Positions 21,172 through 32,700 of a DNA stretch of 64,000 bases are shown piece by piece; positions within the stretch are counted from its first letter, which is position 1, and every line of letters starts with the position of its first letter. This stretch comes from Arion vulgaris (Eukaryota > Mollusca > Gastropoda > Stylommatophora > Arionidae), in the NCBI GenBank assembly GCA_020796225.1, contig CM036762.1, positions 15,767,786 to 15,831,785 of the forward strand, written 5' to 3'. The position numbers and the translations under genes are program-made. The notes below the pieces were generated by a model. The model was given only the letters and a program-made list of their open reading frames with translations. It did no database searches and was not told the DNA's origin.

Positions 21172-21575
21172 GGGGGTGTCTGTAGTGTAGAGGTTAGGTG
21201 ATTGCCTCTCGTGCCACAGGTAACTGGTTCCCTTCCTTGTGGAGCCATTTATGATATTTTGCCAGAGGTCCCTGATCTCATTGTAGGTGATCGAGTTCAT
21301 AGTCCTATCGGAGACGGACGATAAAACGTAGGTAAAAGAAACCGTGGCAGTTTAAAATCGAGACCAGGCTGGAAAGCCGCTACCCGGGAATAATTCATTA
21401 GAACAAGATTAGAAATAAATAATTTTACAAAATATCTTTACCACCTCTAAATTACATCTGGGATCCTCGACAGTTCTACGGAGTTCGTGCACTGCAGCTG
21501 AGATCTTCCTGTGTAAGAAAGAGATCAGAGCACACATGTTTACTCACCGAAGTGCAATAATGATAGTCCTATATC
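21172..21575 (+). mobile_element. SINE-H copy 1 (tRNA-derived, about 400 bp)
   Basis: Head GGGGGTGTCTGTAGTGTAGA with a tRNA-like box A and a weak B box (ACTGGTTCCCTTCC). Body has CTATCGGAGACGGACGATA, GGCTGGAAAGCCGCTACCCG and TGTAAGAAAGAGATCAGAGC, ending ACTCACCGAAGTGCAATAAT. Copies at 29.69 and 59.13 kb end in CAAT repeats; this one has lost them. Confidence 0.85.
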
Positions 21576-21729
21576 TAAAGAGAAAAGAAAGAAAGATATA
21601 ATTATTTATAGAAATAAAGTAAAAGAGATAAGTAACTAACGAGTTCCCAAGATTTTCAAGAATGTTTGTACACATCTTTAAGAAGTAGCATGTCCCTTAC
21701 GGAACTTTGTTGCCATTAGAGCGCGTCTA

Positions 21730-21993
21730 GGGGACTGCCTAGAGTAGTTGATAGTAGCTCGGCCTGCTAGCTGTGAGACGCCTCATAGCTCGGGTTCGAA
21801 CCTACTGTCCGGCATTTGTTCGAGTCCCTGGTCTTACTCAGGACGATAACGTGAGTACCTCTGAAGTCGCGAAAATCTGCCTGTATGGCGAGGGAATACT
21901 AATTACGAGTACATTGAGCACACGGCTGCCAGTGTAAAGTAATTTACAATGTGCACGCTGCTGCCATTGTAAGAAATTGGAAAAACGGATTTT
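21730..21993 (+). mobile_element. SINE-D copy 2
   Basis: GGGGACTGCCTAGAGTAGTT, B-box region GGGTTCGAACC, ending CATTGTAAGAAATTGGAAAA. Aligns end to end with the reversed copy at 2.45 kb. Confidence 0.9.
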
Positions 21994-22124
21994 CACGCAA
22001 AAATCAGTTTCAGAGATGAAACTTCGTCTGAGTTGAAAGCGGACGAAAGAAAAAAAAAAAAAAGAGCGCGTCTGAAAAATATGTCTCTAGCAAGTTTGTC
22101 CGCCTCCTCAGATGTCATGTTCAG

Positions 22125-22495
22125 ACTCAGAAAATCTGCAGTAGACTGGAAGACAAATACTGGATATGATTATGGAAAAGACTCACTCAAAGACCTAAGC
22201 AGAACAGACCATGTCATTATATTTCGACTACGCACCGACACTGCAGACTCAACAAACACTTATACAGACTAGGAATAAGTCAAACAGCTCTCTGCCAGTG
22301 TCAGCAGGCGGAACAGACACCAGAGCATATCCTGCAAGACTGTCCTGGGTGAGCTGAGAAGCAACATTTGACCACACCCAGTCGACTTGAAAACTAAGCT
22401 TTGGGAAACCTGACAGACCTGAAGCTGTCTGCCCAGTTTGTGGTCCACTGTAAATTAAGCGCATGACCAGAGATCGCTGAAGAAGAAGAAGAAGA
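22125..22495 (+). pseudogene. LINE-R C-terminal tail and GAA-tailed 3' end
   Basis: Readable blocks are WKTNTGYDYGKDSLKDLSRT, then FRLRT, and after a frame change KHLYRLGISQTALCQCQQAE with EHILQDCPG. A later frame gives NLTDLKLSAQFVVHCKLSA and a stop, then CCAGAGATCGCTGAAGAAGA. The CxC...H...C motif is zinc-knuckle-like. Frame changes and a stop inside the motif region show decay. The GAA tail is shared with SINE-A and SINE-B. Confidence 0.8.
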
Positions 22496-22740
22496 TATTA
22501 TGTTCAATGTCCTTCTGCCACCGTCGTTTTGGTCGCGCTCTGTCTCACACTCCATGAACCATGCCTTCCATTTCCGTTCTCTCCAAAACCACTGTGACGT
22601 TTAAGGGGGCCAAAATATTTCATCTTCCAGGACATGATGTTTTTTATGAGTCAATGCTCCGCGATATGCAGGTCTTGTAGGATGTCTTTGTATATATGCT
22701 CATAAGTATTTATTAGTGTAATTTCAATAAAATGTTAGTT

Positions 22741-22951
22741 TGTTTGCCTTGCGTTGTGAAGATGTGGAATCGAATCCGGATGGCGTCGCTCAGTTCACAT
22801 GTGCATTTTCCCAGGAGATCCCTAGAATTGTTGCTGGAGCTACAGAGTTTGCTCTTTGTGCAACACTTTCGGTAGAAGACTTGTCATTTCTGTCGAAAGG
22901 GATGGAATCGTGTTGGAAACCCAATACAATGAAGTCAATTCTTCGCTTTTA
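22741..22951 (+). mobile_element. SINE-E copy, diverged and head-shortened
   Basis: B-box region GGAATCGAATCCGGA, then GTTGCTGGAGCTACAGAGTT and the 3' end AATGAAGTCAATTCTTCGC. The first part of the tRNA-like head is lost or decayed. Confidence 0.75.
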
Positions 22952-22993
22952 GACAACTTACTTTGTTTGTTTGTTGTTTGTTTGTTGTTTGTT

Positions 22994-23110
22994 TGCGTTC
23001 GTAATTATCAACCAAGTTAACCACTCTTTATGATATGTGTCGAGAACGTAAGTACGTTGCGCCCCCATTACGCTCCTAAGGCATGTAGTACAGGCATATC
23101 CGAATTTCGG
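22994..23110 (-). mobile_element. SINE-A-like copy, old
   Basis: TTTGCGTTCGTAATTATCAA, CTCTTTATGATATGTGTCGA and GAACGTAAGTACGTTGCGC keep the order of the SINE-A 3' half, with many substitutions. 5'-truncated. Confidence 0.55.
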
Positions 23111-23517
23111 CCACAGAATGCGATGTGAATGAATATGAGCAATAACTAGACAGTTGGCAAGTATTATAGACCTGGAAAAAGCAAATGATTAAATACAGGA
23201 TTGGAACCACAAACCGTTATTTTTTACGACACCCATTGCCTCGCCCAGCAATACGAGCGATTTTAAGAACACAGCCAGCTAGCTCATTAGGAAGGAAGCT
23301 TTACTGAGTTGTGTCTTTCATGAACGCGCGTCTGTTGAACACTGGATAAACAGGTCAGATTCTATCAAACAGTGTTTGCAACAACACATGACATAGACTT
23401 ATTGTGTTTGTATATTTGAGACGAAACAATAACATACATACACACAGGTGTACACATGTACATGAATACTGAAGTCCAACAATTTTTAATGTTCTGTTAC
23501 TGCCATATTAGTTACAG
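23111..23517. other. Unannotated stretch
   Basis: No feature recognised. Confidence 0.5.
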
Positions 23518-23525
23518 CCTGTACT

Positions 23526-23785
23526 CGCCCGAGTGGTTTCCGGGGCCCAAATTTGGGTTGTAAAGAATAGAACCACTGTTACCTGCCACGCATGTCGTAA
23601 GAGGCGACTAAGGAGGTTTGGCTGAAATCGGATGCACATGTCCTAAACGTGTAGAAGTCTATGCGTTTAGGGGCCTACCAAACCAATGTGCAACGTATAC
23701 ACGTTCTTGGCAAAGATCAAACATATCACATAGAGTGATTAAAATTGGTCGTAAAGAACGAACGCAAAGAAGAAGAAGAAGACAA
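23526..23785 (+). mobile_element. SINE-A copy with 8-bp TSD
   Basis: Full length. CCTGTACT at 23518-23525 and 23786-23793. Intact GAA tail and core. Among the better-conserved copies. Confidence 0.95.
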
Positions 23786-23793
23786 CCTGTACT

Positions 23794-24097
23794 TTCATTG
23801 TCATTCTACTTGTTGTCATAGTGAATGCGCCACTGGCTTCCGTGATCCTTCTGCCGTATGAGCTTGCAGAGAAAGCTCATGCGGCATGTTCATGGCGTAT
23901 TACTGTTCCATCAGTGTAAATCACAATGTCGCCCTCAGTACAGTTGCCATTGATCATGACCTCGACAACTGCATCTACCGCCACTGACTACCTCTCTCTC
24001 TGCATTCTTGGTCTGCTTTATGAATTTTATCCTGCTTTCAGAGATGTGTATTTGCTGCTGTTGCATATGTGCTTATTTTATATTCCGAAGTTGCATT
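23794..24097. other. Unannotated stretch
   Basis: No repeat or exon recognised. Includes a near-palindrome around TGAGCTTGCAGAGAAAGCTCA at 23860-23880. Confidence 0.4.
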
Positions 24098-24720
24098 GCG
24101 TCAATTCCATATTCCAACCTTACACTATGTCCATTCTATATTCCAACCTTACACTATGTCCATTTCATATTCCAATCTTACACTATGTCCATTCTATATT
24201 CCAACCTTACACTATGTCCATTTCATATTCCAACCTTACACTATGTCCATTCTATATTCCAACCTTACACTATGTCCATTCCATATTCCAACCTTACACT
24301 ATGTCCATTCCATATTCCAACCTTACACTATGTCCATTCTATATTCCAACCTTACACTATGTCCATTCTATATTCCAACCTTACACTATGTGCATTCCAT
24401 ATTCCAACCTTACACTATGTCCATTCTATATTCCAACCTTACACTATGTGCATTCCATATTCCAACCTTACACTATGTCCATTCTATATTCCAACCTTAC
24501 ACTATGTCCATTCTATATTCCAACCTTACACTATGTCCATTCCATATTCCAACCTTACACTATGTGCATTCCATATTCCAACCTTACACTATGTCCATTC
24601 TATATTCCAACCTTACACTATGTCCATTTCATATTCCAACCTTACACTATGTCCATTCTATATTCCAACCTTACACTATGTACATTCTATATTCCAACCT
24701 TACACTATGTCCATTCCATC
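24098..24720. repeat. 29-bp minisatellite, about 21 copies
   Basis: Unit TTCTATATTCCAACCTTACA plus CTATGTCCA. Units differ mainly at TTCTATA / TTCCATA / TTTCATA and GTCCA / GTGCA. No stops in any plus frame, so three overlapping frames stay open; these are not genes. Confidence 0.97.
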
Positions 24721-25619
24721 CACATTCCAAATTTGCACTATATCCTACGTAGACTTTCCTCGTGATTTTCCTATCCGCTCCCCAGTTTGTTCCTGATATT
24801 TTTTTTAAAAGATTTATTCCTAGTTTGCGTATGACTTTTCTTTTCTATTTCATCAAAATCTAATCCATACGTCAGTCTGTTGTCAAATTTTAATCCGAGT
24901 TACCCAAGAGTTGTTTCTTTTGGCAGAGAAGTGCGACCCAATGTAAGTAATAATTCTGTGCTGTAATCCAACAGGAAATGTAATTATGTGAAACGACTTG
25001 AGAAATTAATCTTTTAATACACTGTATAACTAGCCGATTTCTCGCACATTGCTAATAAACCATTAGGATTATTTCTCTTCCTCTCTGGCGGAAAGCTTAG
25101 TCATTCACCGGTTCAATTAGATAGAGAAAGTGTTGTAAATGGAATGTAACTTGTATGCGGTGTCTATTTTTTTCACTGCTCACCTGTTCTGCACGCGTAA
25201 CTGTCAGGTAATGGCTGGCTGAAGTTATTGCCAAATTAATAGAGCACAGATTGATTTCTTGCTTGGAAAAAAAAACGGTTGGGAAAGGGGAGGGGGTGAC
25301 TTGACTGATGTGCTAAACAGAAATGGAGGTTAAGATAAAGAAGGGACTGCATGCTCCAAATGAGAAAAAAATATGGAGAAAATCTGTGATACCTGGGACT
25401 AGGGTTACCGTTGTGTTTGAACATGGCGCCGTCGTGGTTTGGGCGGGAGATTGAATGCGAACAGTTCAATATGGATCATGTTATGACAATGACTGATGTC
25501 TGTGTCAGCGGGCGGAGAAATGAGTCTAGCTGATAATAGCAGTGACAGTAATGTTGTTTGTGGATGCTAACTGTTGTGATAGAAGTAGGGAATGTGGATG
25601 TTGAGTTCTCATGATAGTA
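24721..25619. other. Unannotated stretch
   Basis: About 0.9 kb with no recognised SINE, LINE or exon. One of the longer repeat-poor stretches in the window. Confidence 0.5.
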
Positions 25620-26155
25620 GTCTTCTTCTTCTTCTTCGCGTTCGTTCTTTACCACCAATTTTAATCACTCTTTGTGATATGTTTGATCTTTGACAAGAAC
25701 GTGTGTACGTTGCACATTGGTTTGGTAGGCGCCTAAACGCATAGACTTCTACATGTTTAGGACACGTGCCATCCTTCTTCTCCTTCAAACGCTCCATATC
25801 GACCACTTCTCAACCGCTCTATATGATTTGTATGTGATCTGAGCCTAAGAGCGATTGTACGTTATGCCAGCTATGCGCCTACAAGTAGGCCAGCACATCC
25901 GATTTCTGCGCTGTTTTTTTATTTACTAGGGTAGCATCCCTAGTGCCTACATCAGTCGCCTACATTGTAGACATACATTGTAGGTTGCAGTGGTACTATT
26001 CTTTACTTCCCTTGCGGGCCCCGGCACCACACGAACGAGGCATACGTGCAGCCGATTTCATCCAAACCTCCTTAGTCGCCTCTTACGACATGCGTGGCAG
26101 GTAACAGTGGTTCTATTCTGTACACCCCAAATTTGGGTCCCGGTAACCACTGGCG
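25620..26155 (-). mobile_element. SINE-A copy split by SINE-B
   Basis: The 3' half (25620-25769) and the 5' half (26042-26155) of one minus-strand SINE-A lie on either side of a SINE-B. ACGTGC occurs at both junctions (GACACGTGCC and CATACGTGCA), a short likely TSD. So the SINE-B is younger. Confidence 0.85.
25771..26037 (-). mobile_element. SINE-B copy nested in SINE-A
   Basis: From the tail complement CTTCTTCTCCTTCAAACGCT to the head complement CCGGCACCACACGAACG. Full length. Confidence 0.9.
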
Positions 26156-26242
26156 ATGATAGTAGTAATATATGTGGATGCTGGACTGATAACTGCACAA
26201 TTTATTTAATATTTATTTAACTGTACCAGTGAACCCGTGCCG

Positions 26243-26457
26243 TGAAAATTTCGAGGTTCGAGGGAATTTCGAGGTTCGAGGAATTTCGAAGTGGGATGCA
26301 AAGGGTTCAAGAAATAGAGGACGACCTAAGGAGACCCTGAAACGTACTTTGCTGAGAAAGGCAGGAAATATCGGTTTCAGTTCCATGGAGGAGATTAAGC
26401 GAGTTGCCCAGGATAGAGTGGTATGAAGACATTGCTTGCAGGCCCTATGTAACATAT
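26243..26457 (+). pseudogene. LINE-U C-terminal tail
   Basis: Reads KWDAKGSRNRGRPKETLKRT, then LLRKAGNIGFSSMEEIKRVA, then QDRVV, and after one frame change WRHCLQALCN. This is the 'GRPK...VAQDR..WR' end of a non-LTR retrotransposon polyprotein. Minus-strand copies of the same end are at 35.4 and 60.8 kb. A SINE-G inserted just past it. Confidence 0.75.
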
Positions 26458-26667
26458 TGTCTGCCCAGCGTGTTCGTAGCGCGTTGGACTACGGGCGATA
26501 AGCCCTCTGTGAGTGCTGGTTCAATTCTGCGGGCTGGCAGAAAAGCCACAGGTTCTCCAGATTTACGGTTTTCGTGGCACCCAACCGAGGGGTTACGATG
26601 TCCATGGCGCCGAGTCGAAGAGCTGAAAGCTCAAGTGCTTGTGGATTGGGGGGGGAAAGAAAAAAAA
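26458..26667 (+). mobile_element. SINE-G copy next to LINE-U
   Basis: Full SINE-G. TSD ATGTAACATAT (26447-26457) and ATGTAACTTAT (26668-26678), 10 of 11. Tail is a G-rich then A-rich run. Confidence 0.9.
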
Positions 26668-26678
26668 TGTAACTTATA

Positions 26679-27034
26679 ACGGTACGAGAGGAGTTATTAT
26701 TATAATACATGTAGAATATACATATATCCATTTGTATAATTAAATGCTCAGTATTATGAGTCCGCATTCAGGATTGACAGCGCCGCATTCTATGGAGCCA
26801 AAATGTCAGGCCGTCGGTTTTATTAGTGTTTCGCGAATAATAACACAGGTTGGGGAAAGGGAGGAAGGAGAAACGAACAATTATGGTTTGCTCAGGGGAG
26901 GCATCATGAGTGTCAATTTTTGATACAATATAATCGTGAGGGTTTTTTTGTGTGGCAGCGTCTGCCTCCTGGTTACTTTGTAGTGTTGAGTCTAACGGAT
27001 ATCCTGGAGATTATAGGCTGTTATAGAGATCAGA
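26679..27034. other. Unannotated stretch
   Basis: No feature recognised before the 20-bp array begins. Confidence 0.5.
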
Positions 27035-29212
27035 GTAGAGATGTGGGTAGAGATTAGGAGAATGTAGTAGAGATTAGAGAAGGTAGTGGAGATTGAGAGA
27101 AGGTAGTGGAGATTGAGAGAAGGTAGTAGAGATTGAGAGAAGGTAGTAGAGATTGAGAGAAGGTAGTAGAGATTGATAGAAGGTAGTAGAGATTGAGAGA
27201 AGGTAGTAGAGATTGAGAGAAGGTAGTAGAGATTGAGAGAAGGTAGTAGAGATTGAGAGAAGGTAGTAGAGATTGAGAGAAGGTAGTAGAGATTGAGAGA
27301 AGGTAGTAGAGATTGAGAGGAAGGTAGTAGAGATTGAGAGAAGGTAGTAGAGATTGAGAGAAGGTAGTAGAGATTGAGAGAAGGTAGTAGAGATTAGAGA
27401 AGGTAGCAGAGATTGAGAGAAGGTAGTAGAGATTGAGAGAAGGTAGTAGAGATTAGAGAACGTAGTAGAGATTGAGAGAAGGTAGTAGAGATTGGAGAAG
27501 GTAGTAGAGATTGAGAGAAGGTAGTAGAGATTGAGAGAAGGTAGTAGAGATTGAGAGAACGTAGTAGAGATTAGAGAAGGTAGTGGAGATTGAGAGAAGG
27601 TAGTGGAGATTGAGAGAAGGTAGTAGAGATTGAGAGAAGGTAGTAGAGATTGAGAGAAGGTAGTAGAGATTGAGAAGGTAGTAGAGATTAGAGAAGGTAG
27701 TAGAGATTGAGGGAAGGTAGTAGAGATTGAGAGAAGGTAGTAGAGATTGAGAGAAGGTAGTAGAGATTGAGAGAACGTAGTAGATATTAGAGAAGGTAGT
27801 AGAGATTAGAGAAGGTAGTAGAGATTGGGAGAAGGTAGTAGAGATTGAGAGAAGGTAGTAGAGATTGAGAGAAGGTAGTGGAGATTGAGAGAAGGTAGTA
27901 GAGATTGAGAGAACGTAGTAGAGATTAGAGAAGGTAGTAGAGATTGAGAGAAGGTAGTAGAGATTGAGAGAAGGTAGTGGAGATTGAGAGAAGGTAGTGG
28001 AGATTGAGAGAAGGTAGTGAGAGTTGAGAGAAGGTAGTAGAGATTGAGAGAACGTAGTAGAGATTAGAGAAGGTAGTAGAGATTAGAGAAGGTAGTAGAG
28101 ATTGAGAGAAGGTAGTAGAGATTGAGAGAAGGTAGTAGAGATTGAGAGAAGGTAGTAGAGATTGAGAGAAGGTAGTAGAGATTGAGAGAAGGTAGTGGAG
28201 ATTGAGAGAAGGTAGTAGAGATTGAGAGAAGGTAGTAGAGATTGAGAGAAGGTAGTAGAGATTGAGAGAAGGTAGTAGAGATTGAGAAGGGAGTAGATGA
28301 GAAAGGTAGAGATTGAGAGAAGGTAGTAGAGATTGAGAGAAGGTAGTAGAGATTAGAGAAGGTAGTAGAGATTGAGAGAAGGTAGTAGAGATTGAGAGAA
28401 GGTAGTAGAGATTGAGAGAAGGTAGTAGAGATTGAGAGGTAGAGAGATTGAGAGAAGGTAGGAGTTAGAGAGTTAGAGATTAGAGTAGTAGAGATTGAGA
28501 GAAGGTAGTAGAGATTGAGAGAAGGTAGTAGAGATTGAGAGAAGGTAGTAGAGATTGAGAGAACGTAGTAGAGATTGAGAGAAGGTAGTAGAGATTGAGA
28601 GAAGGTAGTAGAGATTGAGAGAAGGTAGTAGAGATTGAGAGGAAGGTGAGTAGAGATTGAGAGAAGGTAGTAGAGATTGAGAGAGAAGGTAGAGGTAGGG
28701 GATTGAGAGAAGGTAGTAGAGATGATGAGAGGAAGGTAGTAGAGATTGAGAGAAGGTAGTAGAGATTGAGAGAAGGTAGTAGAGATTGAGAGAAGGTAGT
28801 AGAGATTGAGAGAAGGTAGTAGAGATTGAGAGAAGGTAGTAGAGATTGAGAGAAGGTAGTAGAGATTGAGAGAAGGTAGTAGAGATTGAGAGAAAGGGAG
28901 TAGAGATTGAGAGAAGGTAGTAGAGATTGAGAGAAGGTAGTAGAGATTGAGAGAAGTAGTAGAGATTAGAGAAGGTGTAGAGATTAGAGAGGTAGTAGAG
29001 ATTGAGAGAAGGTAGTAGAGATTGAGAGAAGGTGAGTAGAGATTGAGAGAAGGTAGTAGAGATTAGAGAAGGTAGTAGAGATTGAGAGAAGGTAGTAGAG
29101 ATTAAGAGAAGGTAGTAGAGATTGAGAGAAGGTAGTAGAGATTGAGAGAAGGTAGTAGAGATTGAGAGAAGGTAGTAGAGATTAGAGAAGGTAGTAGAGA
29201 TTAGAGAATGAC
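27035..29212. repeat. 20-bp purine-rich minisatellite, about 108 copies
   Basis: Unit AGAGATTGAGAGAAGGTAGT. The plus strand contains almost no C. Variants AGAGATTAGAGAAGGTAGT and GGAACGTAGT recur. Units between about 28270 and 29050 carry many short insertions and deletions compared with the rest. Confidence 0.97.
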
Positions 29213-29686
29213 GAACATGCTAGAGATTGCATACTGTTTTAAAGAGAAATTCTAGCTAACTTCATCTTCAAAAGAAGAAAAAGAAAAAAGATGGATAATT
29301 TGTTTAATGAACGAGCACTAATAAATACCATAACAAGTGAGATCTACTTGGCTATCTAGGACACCTAGTTTGTGGACACAGTACTTGGCTGTATTTACTT
29401 TGTGAAGAAAACCAACCAAATGATTTCCTCATCTTTCAATTCTGTCACATGACGAATGATTCGGTCCAAACGTGAACTTCTTGAACCCATTAATACAACA
29501 ACGGCTTGGGGGGGTTCCCCACAATGCTCTGGCTTACGGTAAACACTATGTATGACCACTAACTGTAATTGTTTGATAGCATAGTCCATGCTTGAATATT
29601 TTCTCTGATCTCAGACGCTGTGAATGAGATGAGAGAAGTCGGCTTTATGGTCAACAAACCAGGACTGACCAAGATCTTATTCTGAA
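29213..29686. other. Unannotated stretch
   Basis: Follows the array. No exon or repeat family recognised. Confidence 0.5.
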
Positions 29687-30136
29687 TATCAAGGGTTTCT
29701 GTGGCATAGAGGTTAGGTACTCGTCTCTCTTGCTATTAGGTACCAGGTTCGCTGCCTTGTGGAGCCATCTGGATATTTTTCCAGAGATCTCTAATCTCAG
29801 TGTAGGCGAGATCGAGCTCCTAGTCCTATCGGAGACGGGTGATATAACGTAGGTCCCGTGTTCGGTTTGAGCACGTAATTGAGCCATTGGCAGTTTAAAA
29901 CTGAGTAGAACAGGCTGGAAAGCCGCTGCACGGGCAAAATTCATTAGAAAATAAAGTAATAAAATTCATACAAAAATATCGTCACTATCTTCAGAATTAC
30001 ATCGGGGACCCTCGCCGGTGCTATGGAGTTTATGCAATGCATCTGAGATGTTCCTGTGTAAGAAAGAGATCAGAGTACACATGGTTACTCACCAAAGTAC
30101 AATGATGATGGCCCAATCAATCAATCAATCAATCAA
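29687..30136 (+). mobile_element. SINE-H copy 2, longest
   Basis: Head GGGTTTCTGTGGCATAGAGG, weak tRNA-like boxes, CTATCGGAGACGGGTGATAT, GGCTGGAAAGCCGCTGCACG, and a clear tail of five CAAT repeats. About 450 bp. Confidence 0.85.
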
Positions 30137-30265
30137 AGATTTTACTCGTCCTTCAGAGGCTGGACATTGTTTCAGGCTGCATCACTTCAGGTGATTAAGC
30201 GGGTGCGGATCAAAAAAGAAAGTCAAATTTGTTCCCAAATATTGCCATGCTGAAATCAGAAATAT

Positions 30266-30465
30266 CGCCCGTGGGCACCGGACCCGCAAGGAAGTTAAGA
30301 ATAGTATCACTGCGACCCACAAGGCATGTCATAAGAGGGCACTGATGTATAACTTAGAAAAGCTACCCTCGTAAATAAAAAGCATCGCAGAAATCGGATA
30401 TACTGGCCTACTTGTAGGCACATGCATAACTGGCACAACGTACAATCGCTCTTAGGCTCAAATCA
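30266..30465 (+). mobile_element. SINE-B copy, 3' end missing
   Basis: Head CGCCCGTGGGCACCGGACCC through ACAATCGCTCTTAGGCTCA. After 30465 the sequence switches to a tRNA-like remnant (GACCCGAGTTCAGTCCCCGG), suggesting recombination or deletion at the 3' end. Confidence 0.8.
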
Positions 30466-30694
30466 GAGCACGGCTTCCATACGGAAGACCCGAGTTCAGT
30501 CCCCGGTAAGGCCAGTGATTTTTTAATGTATGAAGCATAAAAGAAAATCTTAACCTGAACAATTTTGCGACAACTGCACTAGGCATGTGTCTCCTCCCCA
30601 TCCTACACCCCCCCTAAAAGCGATATTACAGACAGTTACAACATTTTAAAAAAATATGTTTTTGTAACCTGCTTCCTTGCAGGTTGGCTGGGGA

Positions 30695-31290
30695 TAGTCA
30701 AAGGCTGACGGAGTGCGAACCCAGTAAACGCTGGTTAAAATCGAATACATCGCCGAAGAATAAGCACTAGAGCTCCAAATGGTACTGAAGATTGTGAACG
30801 TATCACACTCGTTCTTGGTGTTAGGCTGTTTATGTAACACAATGGAAACATGTACAATGAACAAGAAGTTTGAAGACAGAATTGATGCATTTGATATGTG
30901 GATATATAGAAGAATAGGCAGAGTTTCATGGACAGAAAAACAAACAAATAAACAAGTTTACAAGAAAACTAGGCATGAAGAAATAATTATTAAGAGAAAT
31001 AAAATTCAGACAAGTAAAGTATTTTGGGCACATAAAAGACATGACACCATGATAAAACATTTACTAGAGGGAAAGTTGAGGGGGAGAAGAGCAAGAGGAA
31101 GACCGAGAGATAAGTGGGAGGGAAACTTCAATAAATGGACAGGTTACAGTCTGGCAGTGTGCAACACCAAGGCGAAAACAGAGGATGCTGAAGATTCATT
31201 GCAGCCAACCTTCGATGTTGAGACGGCACCTGACGATGATATCACAATAAGAATGATAAAAACGGCCGTAAAAGAACGATCGCGAGAGAG
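30695..31290 (+). mobile_element. SINE-C/J element split by LINE-Q
   Basis: Left part has AGTAAACGCTGGTTAAAATC, CATCGCCGAAGAATAAGCAC and GGTACTGAAGATTGTGAACG. Right part resumes at 31243 with CACAATAAGAATGATAAAAA and ends AAGAACGATCGCGAGAGAGA. The joined order matches the 3' end of the 1.3-kb element at 33.4 kb, except that this one has a GA tail. CACAAT is duplicated around the LINE. Confidence 0.65.
30844..31242 (+). pseudogene. LINE-Q copy 2, C-terminal region
   Basis: MNKKFEDRIDAFDMWIYRRI, GRVSWTEKQTNKQVYKKTRH, then DTMIKHLLEGKLRGRRARGR and PRDKWEGNFNKWTGYSLAVC in one long frame. Least frame-damaged C-terminal LINE-Q segment. Ends GGCACCTGACGATGAT. Short TSD CACAAT at 30838-30843 and 31243-31248. 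The RT core is absent. Confidence 0.85.
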
Positions 31291-31976
31291 AGAAATATTT
31301 TTTTTAAATATCAAATATCCAGATTGTTGGTATTTGAGAAAACCCACACAAAAAAATCACTCTTATAATAAAATTACCTGTGATACCTTCCCAATCATTA
31401 AGATCTGGAAAGCATTCAGATGGTTGTCATCCGCTTACTTGAGACGTGTCAGTCAAACCCTGCAGCTGAAAAATTCTTCTTAACAATCTATTTCCATTCG
31501 TGTCGAACGAGTGAATTGTTCAGAACTTGGGAATATTCCATCTTCCAGAGCAAAGCTTGAACACATATGGAATCTGCTCAAGCGATTTGATTTGTCAGTT
31601 CGGCCCGCGTGGACTAATTGCACCTGGTTACCTTGTCCTGGATGAGTAGTTTGGATGAGGCTGATCGCATTAACTTCTTCTCTGGCAGAGCTAGAAGAAC
31701 ATTGCGCTTGCTGTATGCGTTGACCTGCTTTGAGCATTACTGCCAATAACGGAATAACACAAATGGATAATTCCAGCCTGTACTTTATAACTTTACAAGC
31801 ATTATTTCTTAATGATTTTGTTGTAAGATTTTTGCTTTGAAAGTTTCGTTTTTCTGTTTACTTAAATGAGACTTGGTAGGAAAGTGTTGATGCTGGCTGG
31901 CACTGTTGATTCTAGTCTCTCGTCAAGTTTTGTTGTCTTCTATTTTATTGTTGTAAAGGTTTTAATGATTAGTGGT
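31291..31976. other. Unannotated stretch
   Basis: No repeat family or exon recognised. Confidence 0.5.
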
Positions 31977-32235
31977 CGCTCGTGTGTTTCCGGGGCTCGC
32001 TATGGAAGCAAGGAATAGTAACACAACGATCTACAATGCATGTTGTAAGAAGCGACTGAGGTAGGGGCATAGGGAAGCTATCTTGGTAAATAAAAGGCGT
32101 TGCAGAAATAGGATGTGCTGGCCTACTTGTAGACGCAGAACTGGCACAATGTACAATCGCGCTTAGTCTCAGATCACATACAATTCAAAAAGAGTGGTTA
32201 ACAAGCGGTCGATGTGGTTCGTTCGTTCGAAGAAA
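31977..32235 (+). mobile_element. SINE-B copy
   Basis: Head CGCTCGTGTGTTTCCGGGGC to GTTCGTTCGAAGAAAAAAT. The GAA tail has decayed. A SINE-A begins 18 bases further on. Confidence 0.85.
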
Positions 32236-32253
32236 AAATTAGTAGTTACCGTT

Positions 32254-32508
32254 CGCCCGAGTGGTTACCAGGGCCCAAATTTGGGGTGGAAGAATAGAAC
32301 CACTGTTACCTGCCACGCATGTCGTAAGAGGCGAGTAAGGAGGGCAGGTTGAAATCGGATGCACGTGTCCTAAATGTGTACAAGTCTATGCGTTTAGGGG
32401 CCTACAAACCAATGTGCAACGTATACACGTTCTTGACAAAGATCAAACATATCACAAGAGTGATTAAAATTGGTCGTAAAGAACGAACGCAAAGAAGAAG
32501 AAGAAGAA
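32254..32508 (+). mobile_element. SINE-A copy
   Basis: Full length, with AGGTTGAAATCGGATGCAC at the core and GAA tail. Lies in tandem with the SINE-B just upstream. Confidence 0.9.
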
Positions 32509-32562
32509 CCTCTATGATAATAATGATCAAAACATGTTAGAAACATCTCTACCTACCATCTC

Positions 32563-32700
32563 TTCTTCTTTTTCTTCTTAGCGTTCATTCTGTATAACCA
32601 ATTTGATCGTTCTTATTGTAATATATAATTGATCTTTGACAAGAACGACTGTACCTTGCACCCCGTTTCTTAGGTCCCTTCGTGTGTATGGTACCATGAT
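32563..32700 (-). mobile_element. SINE-A-like copy, old
   Basis: TTCTTCTTAGCGTTCATTCT and TGATCTTTGACAAGAACG follow the SINE-A 3' order with many changes. 5' part not recognisable. Confidence 0.55.

Noticed and set aside
23618..23821. Recurrent MAEIGCTCPKHVEVYAFRGL frame, also at 8.0, 8.8, 9.2, 25.7 and 49.6 kb
   Set aside because: It is the translation of the SINE-A 3' half, found in each copy; the Arg run is the GAA tail.
23926..24796. Three overlapping frames of 227-279 codons
   Set aside because: Produced by the 29-bp minisatellite lacking stops.
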